A program made the translations under genes and the position numbers. This document shows positions 18,209 to 28,360 of a stretch of 64,000 nt of DNA, one piece after another (the first letter of the stretch is position 1; every line of letters begins with the position of its first letter). The stretch comes from CAVUBL01 sp963837945 (lineage in GTDB: Bacteria > Acidobacteriota > Thermoanaerobaculia > Multivoradales > DATKCC01), in NCBI GenBank assembly GCA_963837945.1, contig CAWIQD010000032.1:62001-126000 (forward strand), in the 5' to 3' direction. A model generated the notes under the pieces. The model was not told the DNA's origin, ran no database searches, and saw nothing but the letters and a program-made list of their open reading frames with translations.

Positions 18209-19930
18209 ATGCCGCTTCCGACGCGTCCCAAGACCGCCTTGCGCGCCCTTCTCCTCCTCGTCGCCTGCCTCGCCGGGCCGGCCGGCTGGCCGGCGCCCGC
18301 GGCGGCGCAGGACCCGGCGGCGCAGGCCACCGCGGCGGCCGGCAACCGGGTGCCCGCCGCCCACCGGACGCCGCGGGCGACCATGATGAGCTTCCTCCGG
18401 GCGTTCTACGGCGAGCGGCGCATCGAGCAGGCGGTCGCCGCCCTCGACCTCTCGGCGGTCCCCGAGAGCCTGCGCTCGCTCGAGGGCCCGGAGCTCGCGG
18501 TCCAGCTCAAGGACGTCCTCGACCGCACCGCGCGGATCGATCCCGAGGATCTCCCCGACGTGCCGGACGCCGCCCCCTACCGGGTCCTCGAGCGGCCGGA
18601 GGGCGCGGTGGTCCTCGACCGGGGCCCGAACGGCGAGTGGCGCTTCACCGCCGCCACCGTCGCCGCCGTCCCCGAGCTCTACCGCGCCCTCCAGGGCCAG
18701 GCGGTGGTCGCCGGGGTCGAGGAGGCGCCGGTCGATCTCTCGCCCGGCCTCTGGCTGCGCTCGAAGATGCCGGCCGGCCTGCGCGCCACGCGCTTCATCC
18801 TCGAGCCCTGGCAGTGGCTCGGCCTGCTGGTGCTCGCCCTGGTCGGGATCGTCCTCGACCGGCTGGTGGTCGCCCTGGCCCAGGTCTTGACCGGCCGCTG
18901 GCTGCGCCGCCACGTCGACCGGATCGACTCCGAGACCTTGCGCCGGGCGTTGCGGCCGCTGGGAATCCTCGCCATGGCGGTGGCCTGGACCTCGGGGATC
19001 CGGTTCCTCTGGTTGCCGGTCGACGTGCTGGCGGTACTGGCCGTCGCGGTGCGCTTCGTGGTCGCCGCGGGCGCGGTCTGGGCCGCCTACCGCCTGGTCG
19101 ACATCGTCTCGGCCCTGCTCGAGGCGCGCGCCGCGCGCACCCGCAACCGCTTCGACGACCTGCTGGTGCCGCTGGTGCGCAAGTCGCTCAAGGTGTTCAT
19201 CACCGCGTTCGGCCTGGTGTTCATCGCCGACACCCTCGACATCCAGATCAAGAGCCTGCTCGCCGGCCTCGGGCTGGGTGGGCTGGCGGTGGCGCTCGCC
19301 GCCCAGGACGCGGTCAAGAACCTGTTCGGCTCGCTCATGGTGCTGGTCGACCGCCCCTTCTCGGTCGGCGACTGGATCGTGGTCGGCGACTTCGAGGGGA
19401 CGGTCGAGGAGGTCGGCTTCCGGAGCATCCGGATCCGCACCTTCTACAACTCGCTGATCACCCTGCCCAACTCGAACCTGATCGCCTCGGCGGTCGACAA
19501 CTACGGCGCGCGCCGCTTCCGGCGCTGGTCGACCCGGCTGTCGATCGCCTACGACACGCCGCCCGAGCGGATCGACGCCTTCTGCGAGGGCATCCGCGAG
19601 CTCGTCCGCCGGCACCCGGCGACCCGCAAGGACTCGTTCCACGTCTACCTGAACGCCTTCGGCGACTCGGCGCTCGAGGTCCTGCTCTACCTCTTCTTCG
19701 AGGTCGGCGACTGGAGCGAGGAGCTCGCCGCCCGCCACGGCCTGGCGCTCGACGTGCTCCGCCTGGCCGACGAGCTCGGGGTCGAGCTCGCCTTCCCCAC
19801 CCGCACGGTCTGGCTGCACCAGGCCCGGACTCCGGGGGACGGGTCGGCCGGCATCGCGGACGAGGAGGCCGCCGGCGACGGGCGGCGGGCGGCGGCTCGA
19901 GCGTTCGAGTCGGACCCGGTCTCCCAATGA
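18209..19930 (+). CDS. MscS-family mechanosensitive ion channel (large form)
   Basis: A 573-residue membrane protein starting at ATG 18209. It has a signal peptide (to about residue 32, AAAQDPA), a periplasmic N-terminal domain of about 150 residues, then four to five membrane helices. The pore and beta domain are typical of MscS: LLAGLGLGGLAVALAAQDAVKNLFGSL is the pore-lining TM3 with its Gly/Ala pattern, followed by DRPFSVGDWIVVGDFEGTVEEVGFRSIRIRT and LPNSNLIASAVDNYG. Such channels release solutes on osmotic downshock. The stop overlaps the start of the sulfatase-fold gene (ATGA). Its 5' end is divergent from the metalloprotease gene, with about 90 bases between starts. Confidence 0.93.
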   Translation: MPLPTRPKTALRALLLLVACLAGPAGWPAPAAAQDPAAQATAAAGNRVPAAHRTPRATMMSFLRAFYGERRIEQAVAALDLSAVPESLRSLEGPELAVQLKDVLDRTARIDPEDLPDVPDAAPYRVLERPEGAVVLDRGPNGEWRFTAATVAAVPELYRALQGQAVVAGVEEAPVDLSPGLWLRSKMPAGLRATRFILEPWQWLGLLVLALVGIVLDRLVVALAQVLTGRWLRRHVDRIDSETLRRALRPLGILAMAVAWTSGIRFLWLPVDVLAVLAVAVRFVVAAGAVWAAYRLVDIVSALLEARAARTRNRFDDLLVPLVRKSLKVFITAFGLVFIADTLDIQIKSLLAGLGLGGLAVALAAQDAVKNLFGSLMVLVDRPFSVGDWIVVGDFEGTVEEVGFRSIRIRTFYNSLITLPNSNLIASAVDNYGARRFRRWSTRLSIAYDTPPERIDAFCEGIRELVRRHPATRKDSFHVYLNAFGDSALEVLLYLFFEVGDWSEELAARHGLALDVLRLADELGVELAFPTRTVWLHQARTPGDGSAGIADEEAAGDGRRAAARAFESDPVSQ

Positions 19931-22260
19931 GCCGCCCACCCCGGCGCGCCGCCCTCGCGCTGGCGCTCCTCGCCGCCCTCGGCTGCCACGGCCCCTCCGG
20001 GCCGCCCCCCTCGGGTGTCGGGCTCGAGCCGCTCTTCGCCGACCGCTTCGCCATCGAGGTGCTCGACGAGGCGGAGGAGCTGGCCGAGCCGATCTCGACC
20101 CGGCCGAATCGGTTCTTCGGAGGCTGGATCCCGACCCGCTCCGGCGGCCGGCGCGCCCTGCGCTCCGAGCCGGCCGGCGCGACCCTTCAAGTGGCGATCG
20201 TCGAGCCCGGGCCGCGGACCGTCGCCCTCGACCTCCTGCCGCCCGCGGGTACCGCCCGGCCGGCACACGTCGAAGTGCGGGTGGACGGGGGGCCCGGCCG
20301 CCCGGTGCCGGTCGCCGACCCCCTGCTCCTGCCGCTGCCCGCGGACCTCGCGCCCGGCCGGCACCAGGTGCGGATCGCCCCCCGCGGGGCGGCACGGACG
20401 CCGATCGTCGTGGGCTCCGGGCAGGTGCGGGGGGCGACGCCGGGGGGCTCGGCGCGGCTCGGCGACGGCGGCCTGGTCCAGTCGGCGCCGTCGATCGTCG
20501 ACGTCGTGGCACCGCCCGGCCCGGCGCGCCGGCTGACCGGCGAGCTCTGCCGGCCCGCCCGTCTCGGCTCGGTCGCGGCCTTCGAGCTCGAGGTCGAGGC
20601 CGCCGGCGGCGAGACGCTCGGCCGCTGGCGCTCGGACGACGGCCCGCTCGGCTCGCTCGCCTCCCACCTGGGAGGCTGCCGGCCGATCGCGCTCGCCGTG
20701 GCGGCCTCGGGCCGGCCGCTCCGGGTGCGGCTCCGCGCCGCCGGCCGCGGCGCCCCCGGGACCTGGCGCGCTCTGGCCTGGAGCCGGATTCCTGGACCGG
20801 AGGGACCCGAGGCACCGGCGGTCCGGGCCGCGGACCCCGCGCCCAGTCCAGCGCCCGATCCTGCGCCGAATCCACCGCCGGGAGCCGGCGCCGGCCGCCC
20901 GGCGCCACCGCGGCTGGTGGTCCTCTACGTCATGGATGCGCTGCGGGCCGACCGGGTCGGCGCGCTCGGCGGTCCGGAGGGCGTCTCCCCGACCTACGAC
21001 CGCCTCGCCCGCGAGGGCTTCCTCTTCCGGGCGCACCGCAGCGTGGCACCCAACACCCTGCCCTCGACCCGCGACCTCTTCACCGGCCGCGTGTTCCTGA
21101 CCCGCCGCTCCTGGGAGCGGGCCGGCAAGGACCGCCCCACCCTCGCCGAGGCCTTCCGGCACGCCGGCTACCGGACCGGGCTCTTCTCGGGCAACGCCTA
21201 CGTCAGCGCCCGCTTCGGCCTCGCCCGAGGCTTCGAGCACGTCTCGCAAGCGGCGCTCCTCGATCCGCTCGACGAGCCTGCGGGAGGCGCGCCGCCGGTC
21301 AACCGCAACGCCGAGCAGGTGCACGCCGCGGCGCTCTCGTGGCTCGCCGGCCTGCCCCCCGGCGAGCGCGCCTTCCTCTACCTCCACACCATCCATCCGC
21401 ACAACCCGTATGCCCCGCCGCCGGCCTTCGAGCGCCGCTTCACCGCCGGCATCCCCTCGGCGATCGACGGCCGCACCCGCACCCTCCTGGCGATCGAGAA
21501 GGGCCGCCGGGCCACCTCGGCGGCCGACCGCGAACGGCTCGCCGGCCTCTACGCCGCCTCCCTCGCCTACGAGGACGCCGAGCTCGCCCGGTTCGTCGCC
21601 GCGCTCCGCCGACGCTACCCGGAGCGGGAGATCTTCCTGATCCTGACCGCCGACCACGGCGACGAGCTCTTCGACCACGGCGGGGCGCTCCACGGCTTCA
21701 CCCTCTACGAGGAGCTCCTCCACGTGCCGCTCGTCCTCTGGTCCCCCGGGCGCGTGGCGCCCGGCGCGAGCGACGAGCTCACCGACGCCCTCGACCTCCA
21801 CGCCACTCTCCTCGACCTGCTCGGCGCGAGCCGTCCCGGCGACCCCGGCCCCGGCCGGAGCCTCCTGCCGCTCGCCACCGGGCGCGCCAGCCACCTCGCC
21901 GCCCGCCCGAGCTTCGCGGGCGCCGCCAACGTCCCCGGGGGCTTCGCGGCGATCCGCGACGGGCGCTGGAAGCTGATCCGGGTGGCCGGCGAGCGGCACG
22001 GCTGGGCGATGGGGCGCGGGCCGGGACGCTCCTGGAGCCGCGACTACCTCTTCGACCTCGCGACCGACCCGGGCGAGCGGCGCAATCTCGCGGGTACCGG
22101 CGGGATCGAGGAGCAGTGGCTGCGGGCGCGCCTCCGGGCCTGGGTCCAGGAGCGCAAGGCGGCCGGGACGGCGATCGGCTCGGGGGAGAGGGCTCCGGCC
22201 GCCCCCGACCTCGACGAGGCCACCCGCCGGCGGCTCGAGGCCCTGGGCTACGTCGACTGA
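19927..22260 (+). CDS. Sulfatase-fold (alkaline phosphatase superfamily) lipoprotein hydrolase
   Basis: A 777-residue protein with a signal peptide and lipobox (LLAALGCHG), a beta-rich N-terminal region of about 270 residues, a Pro/Ala-rich linker and a C-terminal sulfatase-fold domain from about residue 320. Metal ligands are visible in LYVMDALRADRVG and in the late LTADHGDELFDHGG. The nucleophile segment reads APNTLPSTRDLFTG, so the residue at the usual Cys/Ser position is Thr377. Without Cys or Ser, formylglycine cannot be formed. A Thr nucleophile points to phosphatase, phosphonate hydrolase or phosphoglycerol-transferase chemistry rather than classic sulfate ester cleavage. Coupled to the MscS-like gene by an ATGA overlap; its 3' end overlaps the convergent channel gene by 13 bases. 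Confidence 0.85.
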   Translation: MSRPPRRAALALALLAALGCHGPSGPPPSGVGLEPLFADRFAIEVLDEAEELAEPISTRPNRFFGGWIPTRSGGRRALRSEPAGATLQVAIVEPGPRTVALDLLPPAGTARPAHVEVRVDGGPGRPVPVADPLLLPLPADLAPGRHQVRIAPRGAARTPIVVGSGQVRGATPGGSARLGDGGLVQSAPSIVDVVAPPGPARRLTGELCRPARLGSVAAFELEVEAAGGETLGRWRSDDGPLGSLASHLGGCRPIALAVAASGRPLRVRLRAAGRGAPGTWRALAWSRIPGPEGPEAPAVRAADPAPSPAPDPAPNPPPGAGAGRPAPPRLVVLYVMDALRADRVGALGGPEGVSPTYDRLAREGFLFRAHRSVAPNTLPSTRDLFTGRVFLTRRSWERAGKDRPTLAEAFRHAGYRTGLFSGNAYVSARFGLARGFEHVSQAALLDPLDEPAGGAPPVNRNAEQVHAAALSWLAGLPPGERAFLYLHTIHPHNPYAPPPAFERRFTAGIPSAIDGRTRTLLAIEKGRRATSAADRERLAGLYAASLAYEDAELARFVAALRRRYPEREIFLILTADHGDELFDHGGALHGFTLYEELLHVPLVLWSPGRVAPGASDELTDALDLHATLLDLLGASRPGDPGPGRSLLPLATGRASHLAARPSFAGAANVPGGFAAIRDGRWKLIRVAGERHGWAMGRGPGRSWSRDYLFDLATDPGERRNLAGTGGIEEQWLRARLRAWVQERKAAGTAIGSGERAPAAPDLDEATRRRLEALGYVD

Positions 22261-24604
22261 CGGTCGAGGTGGACGTCGCGCTGCGGGAACGGGATGACGA
22301 TCCCCTCCTCGCCGAAGCGCGCGGCGATCGCCGAGGCGAGCTCGCTGCGCGCCGCCAGGAGCTGGTCGAAGGCCGCGAGCCAGACTCTGAGCTCGAAGTC
22401 GAGCGAGCTCTCGCCGAAGGCGGTGAAGACCGCCATCGGTGCCGGCTCGGCGAGCGCCCGGGGGTGGGCGCGGCCGATCTCCTCGAGCAGCGCGATCACC
22501 CGCCCCGGATCGGTGCCGTAGGCGGCCGAGACCGGCAGCACCAGTCGCGCCCGCGGGCTCGAGAGCGTCCAGTTGGTGACCTTCTCCGAGATCAGGTCGC
22601 CGTTGGGCACGATCAGCTCGGCGCCGTTGAAGGTCAGGATCACCGTCGAGCGCAGGCCGATCTTCTGGACCGTGCCCCACTCGTCGCCCACCACCACGAT
22701 GTCGCCCACCCGCACCGGCCGCTCGAAGAGCAGGATCAGGCCGCTGATGAAGTTGTTGACCACGTTCTGCAGCCCGAAGCCGATCCCCACCCCGAGGGCG
22801 CCCGCCACCAGCGCGAACGACGAGAGGTCGACGCCGAAGACGGTGAGCGCCACGAACACCCCGACCACCAGGACCGAGTAGTGGAGCAGGGTCGAGATCG
22901 AGTCCCGGATGCCGCGCGCGAGCTGGCGCCGCTCGAAGAAGGTCTGGTCGAGCAGCGCCCGGACGATCCACGAGGCGAGGAACGCGAGGTAGACCGTGAC
23001 CGTCGCGAGCAGGAGCTTGCCGAGGGTGAAGTGGTGCTCCCCCACCGAGAACCCGGCATGGACCAGCGACGCCCAGGCCTGGCCGGCGCTCGGCACCAGG
23101 TCCCAGATGGCGAGCACGTAGAGCGCCGCGTAGCCCACCACCAGCACCTTGAGCGCCAGCACCAGGCGCTCCGCGAGCACTCCGCCCACCCGGGCGAGAA
23201 AGCGCACCCGCGCCGCCTCCTCCGAACGCAGGATGGCGTGGAGCGACCCCTGCCCGAGCCGTAGCAGGAAGCTCACCACGAAGCCGACGAAGGCGGTGGC
23301 CACCGAGGCCTCGAACAGCCACTGGGCGAGGACGTGGAAGCCCAAGAGCTCGGCGACGAAGATCGCCCCGAGCGCCGCCGCGCCCAGCCGCAAAGCCCCG
23401 AGGAACACCCGCTGCCGCGGCCGGGCAGAGCCCTTCGTCCGCCGGGCGAGGAAGAGCAGCGCCGGCACCCCGGCCGCCGCCAGGGCGGCCAGCACCAGGC
23501 GCAGAATCGCCACCGGCACGGCGAGCACCTCGAGCGCCGAGAAGAGCACGTAGACCGCCGAGACCAGGAAGACCACCCGGCGCTTCGCCGGGTTGGCGTA
23601 CATGCCCGCCGCCACCCGGCAGACCGCGGCCGCCACGGCGGCGACCAGCGCCAGCACCCCGATCGGCGGCAGCGGTCCGTAGAGCGGCGTCGCCGCCGCC
23701 GTCGCCACCAGCAGGCCGATCGCCCACGGATGGTCGAGCACCGCCGCCCAGTGCGAGTCGCCGCCCACCCGCGGCCGGAGACGGCGCGCGGCCCAGGCGA
23801 CGACCAGCGCCAGGCCAGCCTGGAAGAGAAGCACCCAGAGCTGGCGCGCCTCGAAGCCGAGGTCGACGCCCCCGGCCCCGGCGAGCCCGGCGCCGAGCCG
23901 CACCCGGAGCGCCGGGCCGAGCTTCGCCCGGTGGGCGGCGGAGAGGAGCACCGGCGAGCCGCGCCGCCAGAGCGTGTCGTGCCAGCTCGCGAGCACGGCC
24001 TCGGCGCGGGCGCTCATCCGGCGGTTGGCCCGCTCGGCCCGCTGCAGCCGCCGCTGGAGCTCGACCAGCGGGGGGAGCGCCCGGCCGGTCGCCCCGATCA
24101 CCTCGCCGATCCGCTCCCTGGCCCGCGAAGCTCGTCCCGGTAGACCGCCGCCAGCTCGGCGTCGGCCTCCAGGCTCTTCGCCCAGCGCTGCCAGAGCGCA
24201 CGCCGCGCCGTCCAGTCCGCACGCACCTCGCCGAGGCGCTGGAGGCGGCCGGATGCGGTGGCCATGGCGTCGCCCATCCGCTTCTCGAGAAGCTCCCCGC
24301 GGCGGGCGAGCGCCGCCACCCGTCCCTCGTCCGGGGACTCGCTCGCGAGCACGGCGTCGAGGCGGCTCGCGAGACGGGAGCGCTCCTCGGCGAGCTCGCC
24401 GATCCGGGGCTCGAGCGCGCTCGTGTCCCCGAGCTCGCCGATCGTGTCGAGGGCCTCTTCCGCGTCGTCCGAGACGGCGAGCACCCGGGGGACGAGCTCC
24501 GAGACCGGCGGCAGCGGCGCGGGCCGCTCGGCCGCCCCGAGGCCCGGGCCGGCCGCCGCGACGACCGCGAGCAGTGCCGCGGCGAGCACCGAGCGGGCGC
24601 TCAT
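22248..24604 (-). pseudogene. MscS-family mechanosensitive channel with coiled-coil N terminus, frameshifted
   Basis: The N-terminal frame (ATG 24604) encodes a signal peptide (AAAGPGLGAAERP) and about 145 residues of coiled coil. It ends at a TGA that overlaps a GTG at 24101 in the next frame, which encodes 617 residues: further coiled coil, about ten membrane helices, and the MscS pore/beta domain (VAGALGVGIGFGLQNVVNNFISGLI, RVGDIVVVGDEWGTVQKIGLRST, IVPNGDLISEKVTNWTL). Extending the second frame upstream gives REERIGEV-like coiled coil that joins smoothly with the first, so one frameshifted gene is more likely than two coupled genes. The span is 3n+2 bases (one base missing). MurJ ends 7 bases upstream, so they share an operon. 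Confidence 0.8.
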
Positions 24605-24611
24605 CCGGCCC

Positions 24612-26309
24612 TCACCGCCGTCGGAAGCGCTGGACGAGCCGCCCGATCCAGGAGTCGATCTCCGGGAAGCGGGCGAGCGCCGCGCCGCCGAGGTAGAGGC
24701 CGGCGAAGGTGCCGAGCACCAGGAGCGCGAGGACGGCCGGATGAAGCGGGGGCAGGAGCCACCACAGGAGGGTAGCAGGCACCGCCGCCGCGAGCGCCAG
24801 GCCGCTCATGCGTCCGAGGGCCCGCCACGGCACCTCGATGCCCGCCACCCGCGGCCGCGCGGCGCGGAAGAGGCGAACGAGCTCCCACCAGGCGCCCACC
24901 GCGGACCCGAGCGCCAGGCCGAGCGCCCCGAGGTGGAGCGCCGCGCCCTCGGAGGGCACCGCGCCGGCGCCGCCCCAGACGGCGGCGAGCGTGTAGTGGT
25001 CGAGCCGGAACATCAGGGGGATCGAGACGGCGGCCGCCAGGACGACCCGTTGCGCCGCGATCTTGGCCGGGGTCCGCGTGTCGCCGAGCGCGAAGAAGAC
25101 GTTCTGGAAGAGACGCGACCCGGCGGACGCCGGCAGCCCGAGGGTGTAGGCGACGAGGATCAGGCAGACCAGCAGGTTGCTCCCCCGGCCGAAGCTGCCG
25201 GTGCGGAAGAGGGCGCCGGCGAGGACGTAGCCGAAGGCCAGGTAGCCGACCACCGTCGGCACGGTGAACAGCGCGATCTGGCGCAGCGAGCGGTCGATCC
25301 GCCGCGGCGCCGAGCCGGCGATCCGGGAGAGCTCCGGCAGCTCGGCGGCGGCGACCGACATGGCGAACAGGCTGATCGGCAGCAGGTAGAGCATCTGGGC
25401 GAAGCCCATCGCCGCCAGCGCGCCGCCGGCGAGGAAGGTGGCGAGGAAGAGGTCGAGGTAGCCGCCGAGCTGGACCACGCCGCGGCCGGCGACCACCGGC
25501 CCGAAGGCGCGGATCGCCCGGCGCACCCCCGGCACCCGGGTCGAGACCGACAGCCGGAAGCCGCGCATGACGCGGAAGACCAGGGGCACCTGGACGAGGA
25601 ACTGGAGCAGGCCGCCGATCAGGGCGCCGAAGCAGGCCGCGTAGAGCAGCTGATCGCGGGTGGTCGAGGAGATCCCCACCCCGCCCGGCGCCAGCTCGCC
25701 GAAGACCAGCGCGTGCCCGGCCACCGCCAGGGCCGCGATGATCGTGGCGTTCCAGAGCACCGGCGCGACGTAGGGCAGGAAGAACCGGCGGTGACTGTTG
25801 AGCACCCCGAGCGCCCAGGCGTGGAGCACCAGCACGCCGGTCATCGGAAACGTGATCCGCACCGCCGCCACCGCCAGCGGAAAACGGTCGACCGCCGACG
25901 AGCTCTCCTTCAGGAAGCCGGCGCCGAGCACCGTGACGATCGGCTCGGCGAAGAAGACCCCGGCGATGGCCAGGGCCCCGGCGAGCGCCAGCAGGAGGCC
26001 GAAGATCGCCCCGGCGAAGCGCCCGGCCTCCTCCTCGCGCCCCTCCTCGAGCAGGCGCGAGTAGATCGGGATGAACGACGCCGAGAGCGTCCCCTCGCCG
26101 AGCAGGTTCTGGAGCAGGTTGGGGGCGCGCAGGGCGAACAGGAAGACGTCCGCGTGCGGGCTGGTGCCGAAGAAGTAGGCGACCGCCCGCTGGCGCGCGA
26201 AGCCGACCAGGCGGCTCAGCAGGATGCCGACGGCGACGCTCGCCGAGCGGCTCCGGCCGCCGGCCGGAGCCTCCCGCAGGCCCGCCGGGCCGACCTCGGG
26301 CTCAGACAC
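24612..26309 (-). CDS. murJ: Lipid II flippase MurJ (MviN)
   Basis: A 565-residue protein with 14 or so membrane helices of the MOP superfamily. The family start motif is clear: LLSRLVGFARQRAVAYFFG, then ADVFLFALRAPNLLQNLLGEGTLSASFIPIY. Other signatures are GVGISSTTRDQLLYAACFGA and LQFLVQVPLVFR. MurJ moves lipid II across the inner membrane for peptidoglycan synthesis. Length is near the usual 510-560. Its start lies inside the last codons of the sirtuin gene (8-base overlap), so translation is probably coupled. The residues before GGRSRSASVAVG are a little longer than usual. Confidence 0.93.
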   Translation of the reverse strand: MSEPEVGPAGLREAPAGGRSRSASVAVGILLSRLVGFARQRAVAYFFGTSPHADVFLFALRAPNLLQNLLGEGTLSASFIPIYSRLLEEGREEEAGRFAGAIFGLLLALAGALAIAGVFFAEPIVTVLGAGFLKESSSAVDRFPLAVAAVRITFPMTGVLVLHAWALGVLNSHRRFFLPYVAPVLWNATIIAALAVAGHALVFGELAPGGVGISSTTRDQLLYAACFGALIGGLLQFLVQVPLVFRVMRGFRLSVSTRVPGVRRAIRAFGPVVAGRGVVQLGGYLDLFLATFLAGGALAAMGFAQMLYLLPISLFAMSVAAAELPELSRIAGSAPRRIDRSLRQIALFTVPTVVGYLAFGYVLAGALFRTGSFGRGSNLLVCLILVAYTLGLPASAGSRLFQNVFFALGDTRTPAKIAAQRVVLAAAVSIPLMFRLDHYTLAAVWGGAGAVPSEGAALHLGALGLALGSAVGAWWELVRLFRAARPRVAGIEVPWRALGRMSGLALAAAVPATLLWWLLPPLHPAVLALLVLGTFAGLYLGGAALARFPEIDSWIGRLVQRFRRR

Positions 26310-27171
26310 GTCCCTCGGCCTCGCAGCCCGCCAGCCGCAGATCGAGCGCCTCGAGGGCCTCGAGGGCGCCCAGGTCGATGCTCAGCCCGCGCCCCGAGAC
26401 GGCGGCCTCGCCCGGGTTGATCCGCACCAGGCGGCCACCGCGCTCGCGCGCCAGGTGCTCCGAGGTCAGGCGCACCGTCGGCACCGCCGTCCCGGCACCG
26501 AGCTCGACCACCACCAGGGCCCCTTCGAGGCGCTCGAGCCAGAGGCGGAATCGATCCTCCTGGGCCGACGTCCGGTGGGGCACCCAGAGCCAGTCGCCGA
26601 ACATCAGGACGTTGGGACGGGCGGTGCCGCCGCACGCGGGACAGACGGGCAGCGGCGGCAGGGCCCGAAAGGTCTCCTCGTCCACCCGCACCTCGAGCTC
26701 CTCGCCGCTCCAGATCTCCTCGCAGCAGGGCGCGGCGCACTGCAGGTGGAAGAGCGAGCCGTGGCACTCGACCACCCGCTCCGGGGCAAAGCCCGCGCGC
26801 TGGAACTGGCCGTCGACGTTCGAGGTGAAGACGAAGGCGCCGCCCGGCATCCGTGCCGCCCAGCGCCGCAGCAGCTCGAAGCCCCGGTGCGGCAGGGCCG
26901 CCCGGTAGAGCCGCATCCGGTGGCCGTAGAACCCCCAGGCGAGGGCCGGGTCGCGGGCGAAGTGGACCGGGTTGGCCATCTCGTCGAAGCGCAGCCCGAG
27001 GCGGGCGAACGCCGGATAGGCGCGCCAGAAGCCCTCGGTGCCGCGGAAGTCGGGCAGGCCCGAGTCCACCCCCATGCCGGAACCGGCGGTGATCAGCAGG
27101 GCATCCGCCCCGCAGATCGCTTCCGCGGCCTCGTCGAGGCGGCTCTCGAGCTCCCGCGACTTTTCGGACAT
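26302..27171 (-). CDS. SIR2-family NAD-dependent protein deacylase
   Basis: A 289-residue sirtuin. The NAD-binding motif is GSGMGVDSGLPDFRG (about 31-45), the active-site region has TSNVDGQFQRAGF, and the catalytic histidine lies in VVECHGSLFHLQC. Zinc ligands appear as CAAPCC and CPACGG with a spacing of about 40 residues. The Ala-to-Ser change in the first motif (GSGM for GAGx) is also seen in bacterial sirtuins. It is the first gene of the murJ operon and is divergent from the third MscS gene. A role in envelope growth is not implied by the sequence; the link to murJ may be positional only. Confidence 0.92.
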   Translation of the reverse strand: MSEKSRELESRLDEAAEAICGADALLITAGSGMGVDSGLPDFRGTEGFWRAYPAFARLGLRFDEMANPVHFARDPALAWGFYGHRMRLYRAALPHRGFELLRRWAARMPGGAFVFTSNVDGQFQRAGFAPERVVECHGSLFHLQCAAPCCEEIWSGEELEVRVDEETFRALPPLPVCPACGGTARPNVLMFGDWLWVPHRTSAQEDRFRLWLERLEGALVVVELGAGTAVPTVRLTSEHLARERGGRLVRINPGEAAVSGRGLSIDLGALEALEALDLRLAGCEAEGRV

Positions 27172-27279
27172 CGGCCGCCAATCCTACCGCGCCCGAATGC
27201 CGGCGGAGCACGGAGCGAGCCGCTCCTCCGCCCGGCCGGGGCCCCGCCGGATAGAATCGGCGGCGCGCCGCGCCCCGCC

Positions 27280-28323
27280 ATGAGCCCGCCCACGACCCCC
27301 GCTTCGACGTCGCCGATCCAGCCCGCGACCGAGCAGCTCGTCCACACCCTCGACCGGGTGGTGGCGTTCCTCCCGCTCTTCCTCCTGGCGCTCCTGGTCT
27401 TCCTCGTCTTCGGGTACGTCGCGCACCTCTCCGGGCGCTGGGACGCGCCCTACCGCCGCCTGTCGAAGAACCGCTTCGTCCGCGACCTGCTGCGCCAGGT
27501 CACGCGCACCGCCGTGCTGGTGGTGGGCGCGCTCTTCGCGCTCGAGATCATGAACGCGACCACGGTCGCGGGCGCCGTCCTGGGCACCGCCGGCGTGCTC
27601 GGCCTGGCCGTGGGCTTCGCCTTCAAGGACCTGATCGAGAACTACGTGGCGGGCGTGATGATGTCGCTGCGCCAGCCGTTCGACCCCAACGACCACGTGG
27701 CGATCGAGGGCTTCGAAGGCAAGGTGATCCGCCTCACCTCGCGGGCGACGATCCTCATGACGCTCGACGGCAATCACCTGCGGATCCCGAACGCGACCGT
27801 GCTCAAGGGGATCATGGTCAACTACACGCGCAACCCGCGGCGGCGCTTCGAGCTCGCCATGGGGCTGGGGCCGGGCGAGGACCTGGCGCGGGCGCTCGCG
27901 GTGGGGATCGAGGCGCTCCGCGCGACCGCGGGGGTGCTCGAGGACCCGCCGGCCTGGGCTCAGATCGACGAGCTCGGCGACTCGTCGGTGACGCTGCGCT
28001 ACTACGGGTGGATCGACCAGCGGGTCTCCTCCTTCGCCACCGTCCGGAGCGAGGCGATCCGCCGGGTCAAGAGCGCGCTCGAGGACGAGGGAATGGACCT
28101 GCCCGAGCCGACCTACCGGCTGCGGATGGAAGGCGCGGCGGCCGCCGGGGCCGCGGCCGAGAGCGAGCCGCCCGGGCCGGTGGCCGCGCCGAGCCCGCGG
28201 GCCGCGCCGCCCACGCCGCGCGGCGAGCCCTCCTCGGGCGACGCCATCGACCGCCAGATCGCCGAGGAGCGCGCGACCACGCCGCAGGACGACCTGCTGC
28301 GCAGAGACGCTCCGCGGGAATAA
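27280..28323 (+). CDS. MscS-family small-conductance mechanosensitive channel (short form)
   Basis: A 347-residue protein starting at ATG 27280. Three membrane helices are visible: FLPLFLLALLVFLVFGYVA, a second from about residue 68, and TM3 as VLGTAGVLGLAVGFAFKDLIENYVAGVMM. The beta domain follows as QPFDPNDHVAIEGFEGKVIRLTSRATIL with LRIPNATVLKGIMVNYTRN. The last 65 residues are an Ala/Pro/Glu-rich, probably disordered tail not found in the core family. This is the closest of the three channels here to plain MscS in size. The start is 108 bases from the divergent sirtuin start. Confidence 0.93.
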   Translation: MSPPTTPASTSPIQPATEQLVHTLDRVVAFLPLFLLALLVFLVFGYVAHLSGRWDAPYRRLSKNRFVRDLLRQVTRTAVLVVGALFALEIMNATTVAGAVLGTAGVLGLAVGFAFKDLIENYVAGVMMSLRQPFDPNDHVAIEGFEGKVIRLTSRATILMTLDGNHLRIPNATVLKGIMVNYTRNPRRRFELAMGLGPGEDLARALAVGIEALRATAGVLEDPPAWAQIDELGDSSVTLRYYGWIDQRVSSFATVRSEAIRRVKSALEDEGMDLPEPTYRLRMEGAAAAGAAAESEPPGPVAAPSPRAAPPTPRGEPSSGDAIDRQIAEERATTPQDDLLRRDAPRE

Positions 28324-28360
28324 TCGAGGCGGGGCCGCCCGGTGCCTTCCGAGGCGTTCG

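Noticed and set aside
24098..24604. Separate 168-residue secreted coiled-coil protein translationally coupled to the channel gene
   Set aside because: The coiled coil continues without a break in the channel frame upstream of its GTG, so one frameshifted gene is the simpler reading, though coupling cannot be fully excluded.
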